From Mytilus edulis (taxonomy: Eukaryota > Mollusca > Bivalvia > Mytilida > Mytilidae): a DNA stretch of 64,000 nt. The first letter of the stretch is position 1. Every line of letters starts with the position of its first letter. Under the pieces are notes generated by a model that ran no database searches, was not told the DNA's origin, and saw only the letters and a list, made by a program, of their open reading frames with translations. Position numbers and translations under genes: made by a program. Shown here one piece after another: positions 10,918 through 21,287 of this stretch. The stretch covers positions 33,078,193 to 33,142,192 of the forward strand of contig NC_092354.1 in the NCBI RefSeq assembly GCF_963676685.1, in the 5' to 3' direction.

Positions 10918-11378
10918 GAATGTTATTAATATGAATGAAACATTACAAGATGATGTATCTGCTGTTGCTGATTTCATTCCACCTGTTCCAGCTTCTGTAG
11001 TAACAAGGTATTATTAAAGCCTTTTAAGTTTCATACAAATTGTCTAGTCTGATTATGACTAAATGAGTAAATCATAACTTAGAAAAAATCACTTTAATTG
11101 AGTGTTTTAACTGGATTTCACCTATGTCAGAATTGTCTGTTTTTCATCTTTCAAGAAATCTGATCATAAATACAATTTTTACTTTTTGTCTTTTTAGTTC
11201 TATGCTATCAGTAACTGAAATATGTGACGCCATTAAAGAACATAAAACGAACTTTATAAGTGGTGATGAGGAAAATCCTCTTCTGATGGAGGTAAAAAGG
11301 GAAGATGTTCTGAAAGATACTTTGGGAATTATAAGATTCTCCCAACAGGATCTGCACAATCCCTTAAGAATTTATTTT
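10918..11378 (+). CDS. Two-exon segment resembling the start of a HECT domain
   Basis: The exons are 10918-11007 (acceptor atttcag|, donor ACAAG|gtatta) and 11198 to about 11378 (acceptor ttttag|), which join in phase (AG + T). Exon 1 encodes MNETLQDDVSAVADFIPPV; exon 2 ends LMEVKREDVLKDTLGIIRF followed by HNPLRIYF. The pattern V-K-R-(D/E)-x-(V/L)-L-x-D-x-L, then (N/K)-P-L-(K/R)-(V/I)-x-F resembles the first helix and strand of HECT ubiquitin-ligase domains such as those in G2E3-like proteins, which are abundant and often transposon-amplified in invertebrates. The rest of a HECT domain (including the catalytic Cys) is not found downstream, so this is a fragment or has distant exons. Similarity is from memory of the family pattern only. 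Confidence 0.4.
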
Positions 11379-11423
11379 GTTTCATTACACATACAGTACA
11401 GCACTACACACATTTATAAATAA

Positions 11424-12332
11424 ATAGCTAGATAGTTATCAAAGGTACCAGGATTATAATTTAATACGACAGACGCACGTTTCGTCTACATAACAATCAT
11501 CAGTGATGATCAGATCAAAACAGTTATAAAGCCTAATAAGTACAAAGTCAAAGACCATTGATGATTCAAAATTCGAAAAAGTTGTGCCAATATTCCTGGG
11601 ATACAAAAATCCTTACTTTTACTTATAGGTTTTTTGTTGCCTGGTTAATGTTCTGTACAGGTCAATATTGAAAAAGTTTTAATGGTTCTAACGGTTTTGT
11701 TAATTTCTATTATTTGTTTTTGGCAATCTTGATCGTAAAATATTTCTTGGTTTTTATGGTTACTTTTATGTGATTTATTCCAGGCTTGTATAGAGAAAAA
11801 GGTTAGTTCCAATATTATAACTTGCCTTTCTAGAATTTAGAATATTTCTTGTTGTATACGTAGAGTATTTTGTTGTTTTAATCTTCCTATAATACTATCT
11901 TCTTATATTGCTGGAGTAGAAAGTTTCGGGATAGTCGGTAGTCTGTACAAATAAAATGAAGGATTATAGATCAGTAGTTTATGAACACTTACATTATAAA
12001 GCCACTAAATATTTATCAGTAACCGATTTTTTTTCGAAGCTGTAGTTCAAATATTATTTTGCACAGGCGTTTAAAACAAGAGATATGTTGTGTATAAGAA
12101 TACTATTGTTAAAGTGAGAGAATATTAAGTTGATACTCCAAAAATCTCATTTCTCTGGATTGAACAATATATGAACATGCATGTTGGTTACTATGTGATT
12201 CGTATTATAACAAGTTTGGCTAACATACATATATGATAAAAATATGTTATTTTCTGTGGATATTACTCTGAAATAATGGGTTGGTTTATATCGCGACTAA
12301 AGTAAAGAAACATCGACTTTTAATATATACAC
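11424..12332. other. No gene seen
   Basis: The interval is AT-rich and holds a repeat fragment at about 11440-11540 with the acgcacgtttcgtct core. No supported exons. The mirror is about 59457-60365. Confidence 0.4.
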
Positions 12333-12734
12333 CCCAAGGGTTACTGGGGAATAAAAATATGGTCACTTGGTCTTTTCCCGACCGGCAGTAAAACGCTTGT
12401 CGAAGTGGGGCGTCCGTTTGGCTGTGCGGGATGTATCAAGTTCGCAGTCACGTCCGGTCGTCTGATGCCTCGTGTAAAGGAGAGTGCCACGCTCTTTGCA
12501 CGTTAAGAACCCTTGCAACAACTCTTTGAGGGGTCCGTAGGTGGCCTGTTGGAAGGCAAAATATCTGTCCCTATCCAATATGCCCTCATTTTCCTGTGGC
12601 AGTTTCCGAGACCATCATCCTGAATGGCCTCTATTGAGACCAGACCTACCTATTGTATTTATTGTTAACTTGTTCTCGTCCTGAATATGCATGAAATATT
12701 TGCCATTGGACTTAAGCAACCATCAATCAATCAA
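12333..12734 (+). mobile_element. SINE-like element, copy 1, with target-site duplication
   Basis: This is a 400-bp element beginning ccccaagggttactgggg and ending in (CAAT)n. Flanking direct repeats are ttaatatatacac (12319-12332) and ttaatacatacac (12735-12747), which differ by one base. The interior contains the family core (ggtcacttggtctt, ccgaccggcagtaaaacgc, gtccgtttggctgtgcggga). Lack of any conserved ORF, a microsatellite-like 3' tail and a 12-13 bp duplication point to retroposition by LINE machinery. It sits only 37 bp upstream of an exon acceptor (12771). Confidence 0.75.
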
Positions 12735-12771
12735 TTAATACATACACCTATAATGACCAACTTTCTCACAG

Positions 12772-12903
12772 GAAACCCGCTCCCCGTTTGAGATGGAAGC
12801 AGCTTGGTCAGTTGTTAATACTGGAGTTACAAAATTGCCTTTTCAAAGCCATCTCAATCGGATTAATGAACATGTTACGTGCAGAGCACGATGATTGGGG
12901 AAG
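12772..12903 (+). pseudogene. Putative exon with an in-frame stop
   Basis: The stretch is bounded by acceptor ttctcacag| and donor GGGGAAG|gtagac. It reads TRSPFEMEAAWSVVNTGVTK, then LPFQSHLNRINEHVTCRAR, then a TGA four codons before the donor. The form (Trp plus Glu-rich helix, then Pro and a Cys) resembles short DNA-binding-like modules found in invertebrate transposon-related proteins, but I cannot name it. Both arms carry the stop. One substitution separates the arms here (12781/59008). Confidence 0.35.
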
Positions 12904-13210
12904 GTAGACATTGCAAATTAAAGTAATTATAGATATATCATAAATGAACTAAGGCCAATTGTATTCGAGAAAATCCGTACCGATTACATGAGTGTGCTAC
13001 AAGAACAAAATAATTATGTAATTAAACAGTATCTCCAATATAGAACATACTATAAATCAATATATCTAATGCAATGAAGTTAAATAAGTGTTTATGATGT
13101 GTGTACTAAACCCAACTTCAAGAGTTTAGATTATCACAGAAAAAAAGTGCAGCATATTTTGTTTTCATTGCCCTGGTTAAACGGCCTAATTGATGTTAAA
13201 TGTTTTGTAG

Positions 13211-13363
13211 GTTTTGGAGTGATAGCCAATTCTTATTTCAAAAAGGGAGATTTTTTACTAGAGTATGTTGGGGAGCGTATCAACGGAGATGAGGCAAAAA
13301 TAAGAGAAGAGGAAGGAGACTGTTATATATTCGGATACAAATATAATGACAAATGCAGTAAAA
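13211..13363 (+). CDS. Exon encoding the first half of a SET domain (KMT5A/SETD8-like)
   Basis: The acceptor is ttttgtag| (13209-13210) and the donor AAAA|gtaatc (13364); length is 153 nt. The product reads GFGVIANSYFKKGDFLLEYVGE, interrupted here after 'EYVGE', then EAKIREEEGDCYIFGYKYND. This matches the SET pattern G-x-G-V-x-A-x-x-x-F-x-(K/R)-G-(D/E)-F-(V/L)-x-E-Y-x-G, then RE...C-Y-x-(F/Y) seen in H4K20 methyltransferases, which use S-adenosylmethionine to methylate lysines. The second half, with the N-H-S and catalytic Tyr motifs, was not found downstream, so this is a fragment or the next exon is remote. The ORF extends upstream to 13099 without SET resemblance. Confidence 0.6.
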
Positions 13364-13599
13364 GTAATCAACTTTAGGTAATAGTACAGCCTTCGACATG
13401 GAGCCTTTAACTTATTTGCAGTGTACCATGTTCATTTACACAATTTTACATCAAACATTTCGTATGTTATGACATTTCACTATATTTCAATTTAAAATTA
13501 AATCCTTACAAACATTTGTAGAGTAACATTACACTTTTGATATTTTGCATTTAATTGTTGTGATTATGACAATAACTGTTTTTCTCCTTTTTTTTTAGA

Positions 13600-13858
13600 C
13601 GAAATTAGGATGAGCTTCAGCGACTCTGATGTGATTCCATATAACAATTTGAATAATTTAAATTTGGCACCAAAACTAAAACCCGGTCAAAATAAACCAA
13701 AAAAGAACATTTAATTTAATAAGAAATGCAGAAAGACAGGCTAAAACTAGGGCAATTAACAGACTTAAAAAGGCAGTAGCCAAACTCAAAACCTTAACAG
13801 TCGAACCAGTGGAGGTATTGGTATTGATTCAGGAACAGAAAACTCAAAAATTTAAATA
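13600..13858 (+). pseudogene. Broken basic coding segment
   Basis: After an acceptor-like ctttttttttag, an ATG near 13611 opens MSFSDSDVIPYNNLNNLNL, which ends at 13711-13713. Shifting one frame gives a basic helix, RNAERQAKTRAINRLKKAVA, up to a TAA just before 13860. The helix resembles a nucleic-acid-binding or leucine-rich basic segment. It is either the upstream part of the gene at 13860-16718 with a frameshift, or unrelated debris. The mirror is 57931-58189. Confidence 0.3.
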
Positions 13859-13859
13859 A

Positions 13860-16718
13860 ATGGGATTTGGAAATATGCTCAACAAATTTGTGAGAGGATC
13901 AGCACTGACTGATGGCCGTCCTCAGGTCTTCTGCAGGTATAAAACTTTTATGCCGGAAAGCATAATTTCACCAATGAAAATGACACCAGAGAAATATACA
14001 TATTCCTTCCTTCAAGGGAAGTCCAAGGAAATTGCTCAAGAACAGTTGACAAGACTACAGGATATTTCAGTTGAGAAGGGAAACTCAACTGAAATCACAC
14101 AGAGGTTATTATATAAAAATTCATAATGATATCTTTAATTCAACAGGTGTGATCAACATGTTGCTTTCAATAAAATTGAGAATGTCAAAGAGACAACAAC
14201 CCAACCATAAAACAGCAGAAGGTCACCAATAATACAAGACTAACAAAGGCCAGAGGCCCCTGACTTGGGACAGGTGCAAACATGCTAGCCAATATAGAAA
14301 AGTAAACACATAACAATACCCACAGTACAATTATGAGTTTGACTGTCCCTTTGGTATCTTTCGTCCCTCTTTTAAGTTCAAGAGCCGCAATTTGTCAATT
14401 TTCCCCAAAAAATAATTTCAGAGGTGCAAAACTAGGTTTTATCTGTATAAGACATTCAACATGTTGATATGCAATAATTAAACAGTTAATATGATCATGA
14501 TGGTATAAAAAAGAAGATGTGGTATGATTGCCAATGAGACAACTATCCACAAAAGACAATGTAAAACAATTCAATCAAGAAAACTAATTGATATTTACAT
14601 TTAATTCTTCTTTTTCAGCATACCTGGTCCAAGTTCATGTACCACTAGTAATGTTAATCAGATTGAACTGAATAAGAGGTGATATAATTGCATTGTAGGC
14701 AACAATAATGCTGCATCAGTAACAATCCTAGTTATAGATAGACATATGATATTATAATTTTTCGATTCCTACCGAACATGCTAAAGACTTGTTATGTGGA
14801 TCAACCATGTAAAATTTCATATCCAACTAAATAAGGGCAACAGTAGTATACCGCTGTTCAAAATTCATAAATCGATAGAGAAATAAAAATCCAGGTTACA
14901 AACTAAAACTTAGGGAAACGTAACAAATATAAAAGAACTACAACACAACAGAGACAACAATAAGATATCCAAAATGATGCTGAGGAATTACATATGCCTG
15001 TGGTAGAAAATCAATGTTGCTTTGGTGTACAAGTAGGAGTAAATGAATTATTCCTTTCCAATTTCAATTTTAATCCAAGCATGTATGGAAGTATTTTGAG
15101 ATGTCACATTGTTGTAATCCTTTTCAGAAAAAGAGAACTTTTTAACACAACCACAAAAGGGAAGGCTCCCAAAAGAAAAAGTACAACTAAGGCAAGAGGC
15201 CCAAAGACATCAGAGGAAAACAACCCCAAAAAGAAAGATACCATTGAAAGTCACACCCCCTCAAAGTGAAAGGGAAGATGATGAAGATCAGGTTGGTAAC
15301 AACAATGAAAGGGATAAACTATTGATAATGTCCTTCAAATCTTAAATTAAATTTTATCATGTGTATCTAGTAATGAATTTATAAGCTATTCTTAGCCATG
15401 ATAGTAATTCTAAAGAAAGCATACCAATTCATTTTTGAATATCTCAATACTACTGCAATTTAAAAAAAGAAAATGTGGTATGATTGACAATGAGACAACT
15501 ATCCACTAAAGACCAAAATGACACAAACATTAATAACTATAGGTCACCGTACGGCCTTCAACAATGAGCAAAGCCCATACCGCATAGTCAGCTTTAAAAG
15601 GCCCGATAAGATAATGTAAAACAATTTAAACGAAGAAACGGCCTTATTTATGTAAAAAAATACCACTACTAGATTTTCTTTCCTCAGACAGTATATCGTT
15701 CAGAAGATTGTTTTGAAGAATACACTTAGGCACAATTGTATCACTGTTTTATACATTTTTAAGTATGTATGTAGAAATTTTAATGTTTGTAGATTACATT
15801 TTCAAAGGGGTATTAATTTCATGGATATGTTCTTAAAACAAGTTAAACGAAATTAAATCCTCCATGCGAGTGTTTGATTTTACACTATAAAGAACTTGCA
15901 GAAGAATGGAAGAAAAAAAGAGGATGGGTTTCGCTTGAACATGTTGAATGGTGTGGTAAGTTAAATGCAAATGCTGGTTTATAAATATATATTTTTAATT
16001 TTCAGGAACCAGAAGAAGATTTAGTGCTTTTAGACCTTGGAGATGCAACAGGGTTAGTGGAGGAAAGTGGGAATTTTATTGCCTTAGATAACAGCACAAT
16101 TTCCCTGGACAGCAATGCCATTATTTACATTGCTGAAAATAGGTAATTATTTTAAGGCAGTTCAAATCTTTCACATAAACTAATTGAATCGACTGAAGTA
16201 GACATTCATTTTTTTATATAGATTAGACTGTTGGTTTTCCGATTTGAATGTTTTGACACTAGTAATTTTGGGGCCCTGTATAGCTTGTTGTTCGTTGTGA
16301 GCCAAGGCTCCGTGTTGAAGGCCATACATTAACCTATAATGGTTTACTTTTAATAAAATTGTTATTTGGACGGAAAGTTGTCACATTGGCACTCACACCA
16401 CATCTTCCTATATCTACTGAAGTGTTTAAAAATTGTCCTAAATCTTTAATTATTTGAACTTGAAAATTGAGACCATAATTAACCATTACCCAATTTGTTA
16501 CCTGCCCTACTGCTTTATAAACATGATAAAAGCATGGCAGTCCAAGGAGCAACAGTTAATCTTAGATGCAGGATTCTGCATATTAGTTTTTATTGGATTT
16601 AATCTATCTGTAAGTTTATTTGTTAGTTAGTTTGTGTTTTGATCATGATGACATTTCTTTTATTTAATTTTAGGGAAAATGGAAATATACCAAACATAGA
16701 AGATCTTGAGTTGACATG
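13860..16718 (+). CDS. Multi-exon gene, unrecognised protein with basic then acidic regions
   Basis: Exon candidates with GT/AG borders are 13860-14102, 14619-14678, 15128-15291, 16006-16142 and 16674-16718. The first opens MGFGNMLNKFVRGSALTDG and contains SPMKMTPEKYTYSFLQGKSK. Junctions 1-2, 2-3, 3-4 and 4-5 are open in one phase or another. In exon 3 the frame entered from exon 2 gives a basic NLS-rich stretch (KAPKRKSTTKARGPK) ending at a TGA, while the frame leaving it gives PPQSEREDDEDQ continuing into EPEEDLVLLDLGDATG, then IALDNSTISLDSNAIIYIAE and NIPNIEDLELTW. A single-base change near the ccccaaaaagaaag run would join them. The product looks nuclear. No catalytic motif is seen, and the gene may be a pseudogene. 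Confidence 0.45.
14175..14400. repeat. Interspersed repeat in intron
   Basis: It contains gagaatgtcaaagagacaac, then cagcagaaggtcaccaata, and further on caggggcctctggcc read on the other strand (near 14250-14275). Related words recur at 7485, 29300 and 33480, so this is a dispersed family in mixed orientations. The mirror is about 57389-57614. Confidence 0.45.
14505..14590. repeat. Interspersed repeat (gatgtggtatgattgccaat family)
   Basis: It starts aaagaagatgtggtatgatt and continues ccaatgagacaactatccac and gtaaaacaattcaatc. Longer copies lie at 15465-15645 and, on the other strand, 29480-29620; a diverged one is at 16275-16425. The mirror is about 57199-57284. Confidence 0.55.
15465..15645. 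repeat. Interspersed repeat (gatgtggtatgattgccaat family), longer copy
   Basis: The copy includes gacaatgagacaactatcca, tataggtcaccgtacggcct, tcaacaatgagcaaagccca and gtaaaacaatttaaacg. It lies in an intron of the 13.9-16.7 kb gene. The mirror is about 56144-56324. Confidence 0.55.
16275..16425. repeat. Diverged copy of the same repeat family, inverted
   Basis: On the minus strand it reads taggaagatgtggtgtgagt, gccaatgtgacaactttcc and ttaatgtatggccttcaaca. The order of words matches the family at 15465. The mirror is about 55364-55514. Confidence 0.45.
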
Positions 16719-16884
16719 GTAAGTATTATAGTTGGTATTAAATTTTTATTTCGCTCCAGCCAACACATCTCATTATGTTGATACATGTACTCGTTCAGAG
16801 GCAATATTCAGTGAATTAAGTAAAGAAAGAGAAGGCAGATTTATCCAAACTGCTAAGAATATCAACTAGTTACAGGTAAATATT

Positions 16885-16918
16885 ACCACTGGACGTTATG
16901 CAACCCACAATCAATCAC
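16885..16918 (+). repeat. 3'-end fragment of the SINE-like family
   Basis: The stretch ccactggacgttatgcaacc followed by cacaatcaatcac matches the 3' end of the SINE-like elements. It is a fragment only; the mirror is about 54871-54904. Confidence 0.5.
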
Positions 16919-17249
16919 TCGGTAGGATTGAATCGCATTCACAACTTCCTTTTCGACTTGATCGTCTATCTTATTCACTTGATTCTTTCTCTACCCAATA
17001 TTTCTGCCATATACATTTTAACTCCTAGTTAAGAAATTCCTGTTTTGCACAAATCAATCAAAAATATATAAGGTTGGCAGAACTTAAGTGTTAGTGCATG
17101 TTGTTGCCTTCGGGAATCGGTCCTTCCAGAAGATGACTGGTCTATTGGCTATGACCCCCTTCCCCCAAAATGGTGGTATATTTGTTTATCCTGTAGTGGA
17201 CATGGTTTGAAATGTAACATTAGTTTCTTTATCTGAAAAAAAAACGAGA

Positions 17250-17410
17250 AATTAAAAACATCTTTCCATACATGCAGTAACAAAATTATAAAAAGTAAAA
17301 ACACAAAAATACTGAACTCCGAGGAAAATTCAAAAAGGAAAATCAAAAGGCAAAATCAAAAGTCCAAACACATCAAACGAATGGATAACAACTGTCATAT
17401 TCCTGACTTG
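17250..17410. repeat. Interspersed repeat (agtaaaaacacaaaaatact family)
   Basis: Words in order are aaagtaaaaacacaaaaata, ctgaactccgaggaaaattc, aaaaaggaaa and catcaaacgaatggataaca. A copy in reverse orientation lies at 24985-25080, and a diverged one at 370-500. The mirror is about 54379-54539. Confidence 0.55.
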
Positions 17411-17639
17411 GTAATAATATACCCTACACATTTTATCTAATTTTCTTTTGCTAATTTTTAAAGACACACAAGAAATTATCATTTGTGTTTTTTCACTATT
17501 CAGCCTTTAAAAAAAATGAATTTGTATGTTTTATTTAAGTAATAGCTGTTTAAGTTATCAATGTGTTATTTTATCCAAACATCATCTGATTGGTACATTC
17601 ATAGTGAGTGCATAGCTTTTTTAGTTGAGGCTGTGTTAG

Positions 17640-18021
17640 GTATTACAGTGGGTGTATGAATTATAGTTGTGAGCGTGATTGATGGTTTTGTAAATGTTGA
17701 TGAAGGTGCAAGCGTAAGTTTTTTGTTTGAAACTGATTGTATAGTTTTTTTTTGTTCGTCCCAAGTTGTGCAGTTGGGGGTGTGTCTATAGATATGAGTA
17801 GGCCGGACGATTTTGTAGATGTTGATGTATATGTAGATGAGAATAATGGTTTTTGGTTTGTTACTGTGTGTATAGTATTTTATGCTCTTCTAAGTTGTGC
17901 AGTTGAAGATGTGTCTGAAGATATTGGAGTTGTGAGTATATCTGATGGTTTTGTGAGTGATAGTTCATGTTCTGTAGTTGACAGTAACTGTCGGAATAAT
18001 CAATTCGGTAAGCAGATCTGA
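17640..18021. repeat. Degenerate tandem repeat of about 130 bp, coding-like on both strands
   Basis: The block agttgtgcagttgggggtgt (17763) recurs as agttgtgcagttgaagatgt (17893). The preceding blocks actgattgtatagtttttt and actgtgtgtatagtatttt keep the same spacing of about 130 bp, and a third, more diverged unit begins near 17640. The plus strand is open 17737-18021 (Val/Asp/Ser-rich) and the minus strand is partly open. Whether it codes is unclear. The mirror is 53768-54149. Confidence 0.45.
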
Positions 18022-19180
18022 AAATAAATATTGAACGTTGATTAGAAAATATGCAGTAATTATAAACAATATTTACCAATGGACCAAAAGATCTAGGTTA
18101 TCAAAACAGTTTACATTTTTCATTATTTGTGTCCTGTTCATTGTAAATAATTTTGATAGTTACATTATTGCCAAAGAAGTTTGTCACTCACAGTGGTCTG
18201 CTATACTTTTTCTCATTTCTATCATAGCGTTTTCAAAGGGATTTCTTTAAGCAATCTGATGTGACGCTTTAATATCGGAAATATCACAAATTATTCATGA
18301 TTCTTGTATACACTCTCTAAAATAAGCCAGTGAAACCTTGTCGTTTTGACTAGGCACCTTATCAGTATTTTTATCAGTTAACTGCATAACTTCAAATTAA
18401 CATGTCATTTATATTAACCCCATGCTGCTAGATACACAGCTTCATTCGATGAAACATGATCAGAGATAAAAATAGATTTTAACTCTGAATCAGATATTTT
18501 CTTTACAATACAAAGGTTAACGTAGAAAAGAGAAGAAAAAAAAGGGGGGGGGGGGGTAAAAGATCTCTAATTTTAAATAAACTGTTGTAATCAGATTTAA
18601 AAAGTGAATGTGAAATATAAACCTATATTAAACATGTATATTTCAGACAGTTTAACAGAAAACTATATATATGCATTTTTAAAAAGATTATATAGAAATA
18701 TATCTTTCAAGAAAATATCATCAAGGCTTTACAAAAATATATTTACTGACAAACATACCATTTATTTGTGATAAAAAGTTGCTGAAAATCTTTACACTAA
18801 AGACATGAATCTTTAAGTGCAGGTATAAAAACACAAACATACATAATAACTTCAGTGAAAACTGAAACACAGAAAACAAAAAGAGAAAAATGATAAAAAT
18901 GAAATAATTTATTTATTTTCTAATATCTGTTCGAATTTGCTGCTGATATTTTGTATAAAACTTGCACATGAATTAAACATTTAACTTCGATAAAACATGG
19001 TTTTGTCTAAAATATACACAAGAATGTTGCATTTACTTTTATGAAATATGATTTTGTCCAAAATGTACACTAGATTTTTGCACGTCCTTTAAATTGGGGA
19101 AAAAAAATCTTCATTACAAATAAGCATAGTATTTTAATAATTTTAGTTTCATAGAGTCAACAATTGTCATCATCATATGC
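18022..19180. other. No gene seen; contains G13 run
   Basis: The interval is AT-rich. A G13 tract at 18544-18556 is C10 in the other arm and accounts for the 3-base drift. One substitution lies at 18827/52965. The mirror is about 52612-53767. Confidence 0.45.
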
Positions 19181-19182
19181 AT

Positions 19183-20389
19183 TTATTTAGATAAAGTATT
19201 TGCCTTAGATGGCGTTGATGTAAGCATTTTTTTCTTTCTCTTCCCTTTCTGTGGTGTTTCCTTCATTTGTCTTTTATGGTTTCCTAACAAATCTTCAATG
19301 TTTTCCCGGGCTAGAGGTCCAAAATGGTACTCAACTTCACCTGTTTCTGTCATTTTCAAACAGTCCTTTTCTTAAAAGTTTGGCAATTTTGCCATTGAAT
19401 CTCCAGTAGTTTCCAAATATTCAATTTGCAAATTAACCAGCTCTGCCATTCTATCTAAACAAGATTCAGGGGCAGCCACAGTTTTGCATTCCGGAGTAAG
19501 TTTGTGTCCACCTTGTTTTTGGTTTTCCGCTGTTTGCAAAACATTGAGTTGTGTCTTACTTCTTCAAAAGAATCTTGAATGTTAGACATAGAAGAAAATA
19601 AGGTTTTGACAAAATCTTTGTACACTGTTGTATTAAGTTAGTGGATAATTTTCTCAGATTTCTCAAACAAGTTCAGACGAAAATGTTCATTTGACATAAA
19701 TAGACTTAGCATCTTCTTATGTGAAATATTATGGAATTTTGGGATAAAATCATTGCCTCCCATACAAAGAACGATGGATACTTTTTTCACAATAACATCC
19801 TCATTTTTAAAACTACTTTCTAAGATTTCCATCATGTCTGTAAGATTATATATGTCCATTTTTTTGTGTGGCTTTTGTAAAATCACAGAAACAGTGTGAC
19901 TGTATCTTCCATTTACTTGTGGCCACTTCTTGGATAATGAATAAAGATGTATCGGAATTGCATCAATATCACCTGATGTTAGTATGCTACAAGCTGACAT
20001 GGAGGGAGATAGTTTCGATTGTTCACCAAGAAGCCAATCTATCTGGGCCATTTCTGCCTCTCCCTTTCTTTGGGAGACAGTGATTAAATCCTGAACAGTT
20101 GGTTGTTGCTGTGATTTTTTAAAGATACACCTTATTGGTTGTGTGTAATACTCACAGGTACAATGTTCCCCATGATGGCATTGTATTCTCTGTAGATTCA
20201 ATTCGCTATCTATGTCGAGTATAACATTAGTATCTATTCGAAGGTCTACAGCATTTGCCGCCAAAAATTTACTTATCAGGCTTTTCCCTTTTCTTGTGGT
20301 TATAATGTCATATTTCTTGCGGTTATAATGTCATCTTTCCTGAAAGTTGCAGCATTTATGGCAGCATCTGGATCTCTAAGATGTGATAA
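19183..20389 (-). pseudogene. PIN/FEN-nuclease-like gene, decayed
   Basis: The main frame (20264-19638, 208 codons) carries ILTSGDIDAIPIHLY and, about 75 residues on, IVLCMGGNDFIPKFHNISH. Spaced acidic boxes of the form S-x-D-x-D-x and G-x-D-(F/Y) are typical of FEN1/XPG/Asteroid-type 5'-nuclease (PIN-like) folds, where they bind metal; the assignment is by pattern only. A Cys/His cluster, CHHGEHCTCEYY, lies earlier. Upstream, SHLRDPDAAINAATFRKDD is knocked out of frame by a 23-bp duplication (gacattataaccacaaga twice, separated by aatat). Downstream, after the TAA, coding character continues in shifted frames and ends in a basic tail, QKGKRKKKMLTSTPSK. Stops and shifts are shared by both arms. 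Confidence 0.5.
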
Positions 20390-20561
20390 CTATTTCGATT
20401 TGAACTTCAAAACCTGTAAAATTCGTCAAAAAATGACTCAGTGACCAATGCTAGCTGTCTTTCAACCGCCAATGTCATCAGACCCGAATATCAACACTTC
20501 TTCTGGTGGTGAGCTGCTAAACTAAAAAAACTCACATGAAAAGAATGCATTTGCTTGTAAA

Positions 20562-20885
20562 ATGTTGAGACATACTTTACCTTTAGATTATCATGTCAGC
20601 AGTAAGGTTAAATCTGATGTTTGGTGTGATAATTATGTAAATTTTGCTCTATTGTTACCTTCTTACATTGATGATACATTATTTGAGAATTTAAATATAA
20701 CGATTTCAAATAGGAAGCCTTACAAAGAGCTTTTGTCCTTTCACCAATGGAAAAATGCTTTTGATATATTTATGTCTATATATCTTGAAAAGAATTGGAG
20801 GTCTGCTAAAGCATTGATGAAATATGGTTTTAATGTACGGTCATTATGCAAGTCTTTGGGTTGCGAAGCCGCTAAAATCATGTGA
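20562..20885 (+). pseudogene. Fragment of a transposon-associated protein
   Basis: This is a 107-codon ORF with the pattern WCDNYVNFALLLPSYID, then LSFHQWKNAFDIFMSIYLEK, then KALMKYGFNVRSL. The pattern L-x-x-x-Q-W-x-x-A-F-x-I-F-x-x-I-Y followed by Y-x-x-x-V-R-x-L is one I associate with gag-like proteins of invertebrate mobile elements; the exact element type is not certain. It ends at a TGA and lacks the usual downstream Trp-Tyr-Asp segment, so it is a fragment. It is divergent from the neighbouring minus-strand gene, 300 bp away. Confidence 0.4.
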
Positions 20886-21287
20886 CGAGAAAGGAGTAGG
20901 TCCGGAAAGGACCGATTTTGGCCTCAAATTTCAGATTCATCGAACTAAAAAAATTTGAACACTTTTACCACACTTAGGAGTCCATTTCAGTTGATTCAAC
21001 TAATATATGTGAAAGAGTTTAACTGATTAAGTCATTAAAAACGCTCCTATTCAAACTTAAATATGAAAATCTATCAAATATACAAAAAAAGTGTCACTTT
21101 ACATAGGTTTTTAGTCAAAAATGAAAGTTTGTATTATTAACAAATACAACTTACTTTTCAATATAAAGATATTTTTACCTTGAAAGCTCTTAATTCAAGG
21201 ATTATAGAAAAATTGTAATAAAGAGTAAAAAAGGAAAAATTTAACAATAATGAGTTACCCCAAGAAGTAAGTTGACACATAGTACTT
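20886..21287. other. No gene seen; possible repeat
   Basis: It begins with a short inverted motif, ggtccggaaaggacc (20910-20924), then AT-rich sequence. The mirror is 50505-50906. Confidence 0.35.
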
